Assembly: GCA_963791885.1 (NCBI GenBank)
Contig: CAWBUL010000005.1
Location: 1,860,001-1,924,000, forward strand
Direction of reading: 5' to 3'
From: CAVSUZ01 sp963791885
Lineage (GTDB): Bacteria > Pseudomonadota > Alphaproteobacteria > Acetobacterales > Acetobacteraceae
DNA: 64,000 nucleotides
The notes below the pieces were generated by a model, which worked only from the letters and a program-made list of their open reading frames with translations, did no database searches and was not told where the DNA came from. This document shows, piece by piece, positions 61,774-64,000 of this stretch. Within the stretch, counting starts at the first letter, position 1; every line of letters begins with the position of its first letter. Position numbers and translations under genes: made by a program.

Positions 61774-64000
61774 GCGGCCGCCCGGCAGACCAGCCCGGAT
61801 TCCACGGCATCGGCACAGCGCGCGCAGAGCTCGGGGTGACTCGGCTGTTTGCCGACTTCTGGCAGCACGCGCCAGCAACGGGCGCATTTGTCGCCCTCGG
61901 CGGGCTCGAGGTGGACGACCGGGTTATCCTGTTCGAGGACCAGGCGGACGCGAGAGACAATGAGCACCTCTGCCCAGCCTGTCCGCATCGAGCAGAGGGG
62001 AGTTCAGTGTAGCCTGCACCTGAAGCGAGGATCCCCAGCGGCCCTCGGTTCGGCCGGTTTCAATCGCTGACGTCACCAGCCCGCGGATGTCCCGCACCTT
62101 CATCCATTTTTCCGCCAGCGCGTCATCGCGCCAGCTCGCGGGAAGATTGGGGAATTGCTGCAGATGCACGCTTTCGTTTTCGCCGAAACGGGCGGTCCAG
62201 GCTTCCTCCGCGGTAAAGCACAACGCCGGCGCGAGCCAGGTTGTCAGGCAGCGGTGGAGATGATCAAGCACGGTGCGCGCGGCGCGGCGGCGCAGACTGT
62301 CTGGCCGATCGCAGTAGATCGCGTCCTTGCGGATATCGAAGTAGAACGCCGAGAGGTCGGTGGCGCAGAAATTGTGGAGCTCCGGATAGACACCGGTCCA
62401 ATCGTAGCTTTCAACGGCGGCGCGGATGCGTGCGTCCATTTCGGTCAGGCGATGCAGGACCCAGCGCTCCAGTTCCGGCATTTGGGATTCGGGGACGCGT
62501 TCGGATTCGGCGAAACCATCGAGTGAGCCGAGAATCCAGCGCAGCGTATTGCGGAGACGTCGGTAGAGTTCGGCTTGCTGCTTCAGGATTTCCTTGCCGA
62601 TGCGCAGATCGTCGGTGGTATCCGACATCATGACCCATAGGCGCAGGATGTCGGCGCCGTACTGGTCCATGGCTTCCTGTGGCGCGACGGTATTGCCCAG
62701 GGACTTGGACATCTTCCGGCCCTGTTCGTCATTGACGAAACCATGGGTCAGCACGGCCTTGAACGGTGCGCGGCCGCGTGTGCCGATCGCTTCCAGAAGT
62801 GACGAGTGGAACCAGCCGCGATGCTGGTCGGAGCCTTCCAGATAGAGGTCGGCCGGCCAGGGCAGACCGCGGCCTTCGAGGACGAATGCATGGGTCGAGC
62901 CTGAACTCGAACCAGACATCCACGATATCCATCACCTGCTCGTAGTCATCCGCGTTGCGGTCGTTTCCGAGGAAACGTGATGGCGGGGAGGAGTACCACG
63001 CATCGGCGCCTTCGGCGGTGAATGCTTCGACGATCCGTTGGACCACGGCGGGGTCGCGCAACGGCTCGCCGGTGCGCTTCTCCACGAAAACGGCGATGGG
63101 TACGCCCCAGGCGCGTTGGCGACTGATGCACCAGTCGGGTCGGGCGGCCACCATGCTGCCGATGCGGTTGCGACCGGCATCGGGAACGAAATGGGTGGCG
63201 TCGATGGCGGCGAGGGCCTTCGCCCGGATCTGCTCGGGTCCGTCCAGTCGGATGAACCATTGCGGCGTGGCGCGGAAGATCAGCGGCGCCTTGCTGCGCC
63301 AGGAGTGCGGGTAGGAGTGGACGAGCGTGCTGCGGCCGAGCAGACCGCCGGCTTCTTTGAGTGCGGCGCAGACGGGATCGGCTGCTTTGTAGACATGCAC
63401 GCCCGCGAAGAGCGGTACCCAGGCATTAAAGGTGCCATCATCGCCAACAGTTTCAGGCACTTCCAGCTTGTTGGCGCGACCGAGGTCGAAGTCTTCCTCA
63501 CCATGGCCGGGGGCGATGTGAACGAAGCCCGTGCCGGCCTCGGTGGTGACGAAGTCGCCAAACAGGAGCGGCACATCATGGTCGTAGCCACGGCCGCGCA
63601 GCGGATGGGCGCAGACCGTGCCGGCGAGGTCCATACCCTTCATGACGCGCAGGACGTGATGGGTGGCGATCTTCGTCTCGGCCAGGAATTGCGGGAGCAG
63701 GGCGAGGGCGACCAGGAGCTGGTCACCGGCGCGGACAAGCGAGCCGTCCTGCACGCTGTCGACGCGGACCAGGGCGTAATCGAAGTCCGGTCCAGCAGCG
63801 ATCGCCCGGTTGCCCGGCATGGTCCAGGGCGTGGTGGTCCAGATCACCACCGCGGCGTCGCGCAGGTCGGGGGCGGGGGCGGTGATGATCGGGAAGCGCA
63901 CCCAAATCTGCGTGGATTTGTGGTCGTGGTACTCGATCTCGGCCTCTGCGAGGGCGGTCTTCTCGACCGGGGACCACATGACGGGGCGTAGGCCGCGGTA
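61770..64000 (-). CDS. ileS: Isoleucyl-tRNA synthetase, C-terminal part, two frameshifts
   Basis: The N-terminal part lies beyond the window end. Visible are LRPVMWSPVEKTALAEAEIEYHD, the editing-domain parts WTTTPWTMPGNRAIA, DQHRGWFHSSLLEA, the KMSKS loop in GRKMSKSLGNTVAP, the anticodon helix bundle and a C-terminal zinc finger (CARCWRVLPEVG, CARCADAV). Two breaks occur: near 62904 (GAGTTCAGG for GAGTCAGG, giving FESGSTHAFV when repaired) and near 61979 (GACAGGCTGG for GACAGCTGG, giving DSWAEVLIVS). Repaired, it ends at 61770 with an ATGA overlap to lspA. As an essential gene it is unlikely to be truly broken. Confidence 0.92.

Overview
This is a 64 kb chromosomal window from a high-GC alphaproteobacterium, most likely a Rhodospirillales/Acetobacteraceae-type organism. 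The evidence is the gene order dusB-ntrB-ntrC-ntrY-ntrX, a MucR/Ros regulator, an OlsB-type acyltransferase, a DUF3035 lipoprotein behind ileS-lspA, and PEP-CTERM proteins. This placement is inference from gene content; there is no rRNA and I see no tRNA gene.

Layout. 1-5.5 kb: end of a sugar ABC permease, a split YeeE/YedE pair with an AhpD-like protein, an acyl-CoA dehydrogenase/APH-type kinase pair, and a PEP-CTERM beta-propeller protein behind a phased TGTNAC repeat array. 5.6-16.6 kb: an HD-GYP protein, then a same-strand import locus (ABC ATPase, complete TRAP transporter, 2-hydroxyacid dehydrogenase, ABC binding protein with two permeases, MFS carrier). 16.7-23.4 kb: housekeeping genes (NifU/Nfu, nitroreductase, tsaB, rimI, TusA-like, mucR, fur, olsB, lnt, XRE regulator). 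23.4-31.8 kb: a disturbed region with a Bcr/CflA-like MFS pump, OsmC, a frameshifted flavin monooxygenase, a VapC remnant, a gene ending in 46-residue tandem repeats, an IS5-type and an IS3-type element, and a beheaded PEP-CTERM gene. 31.8-39.3 kb: SDR, alpha/beta hydrolase, DJ-1/PfpI, tag, sirtuin, trpS, sulfotransferase, D-amino acid aminotransferase. 39.3-46.5 kb: the NtrBC/NtrYX operon, all minus strand. 46.6-60.6 kb: a probable catabolic island (extradiol-type VOC enzyme and acyl-CoA dehydrogenase facing an ABC importer with two paralogous binding proteins, three paralogous amidohydrolases and a three-subunit molybdenum hydroxylase). 60.6-64 kb: DUF3035 lipoprotein, lspA and ileS, which runs off the window.

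How it fits together. The window is rich in uptake systems paired with oxidation or decarboxylation enzymes, which suggests a heterotroph feeding on organic acids, sugars or aromatics. Nitrogen control (NtrBC/NtrYX), envelope lipoprotein processing (LspA, Lnt) and iron control (Fur) are present.

Data quality. At least nine single-base frameshifts interrupt otherwise well-conserved genes, including two in the essential gene ileS. Most sit in short homopolymers and several fall so that repairing them restores an ATGA overlap with the next gene. I therefore treat most as probable sequencing errors and give gene coordinates for the repaired reading. No gene-free stretch exceeds 300 bases; the longest (26429-26723) holds a toxin-gene remnant.
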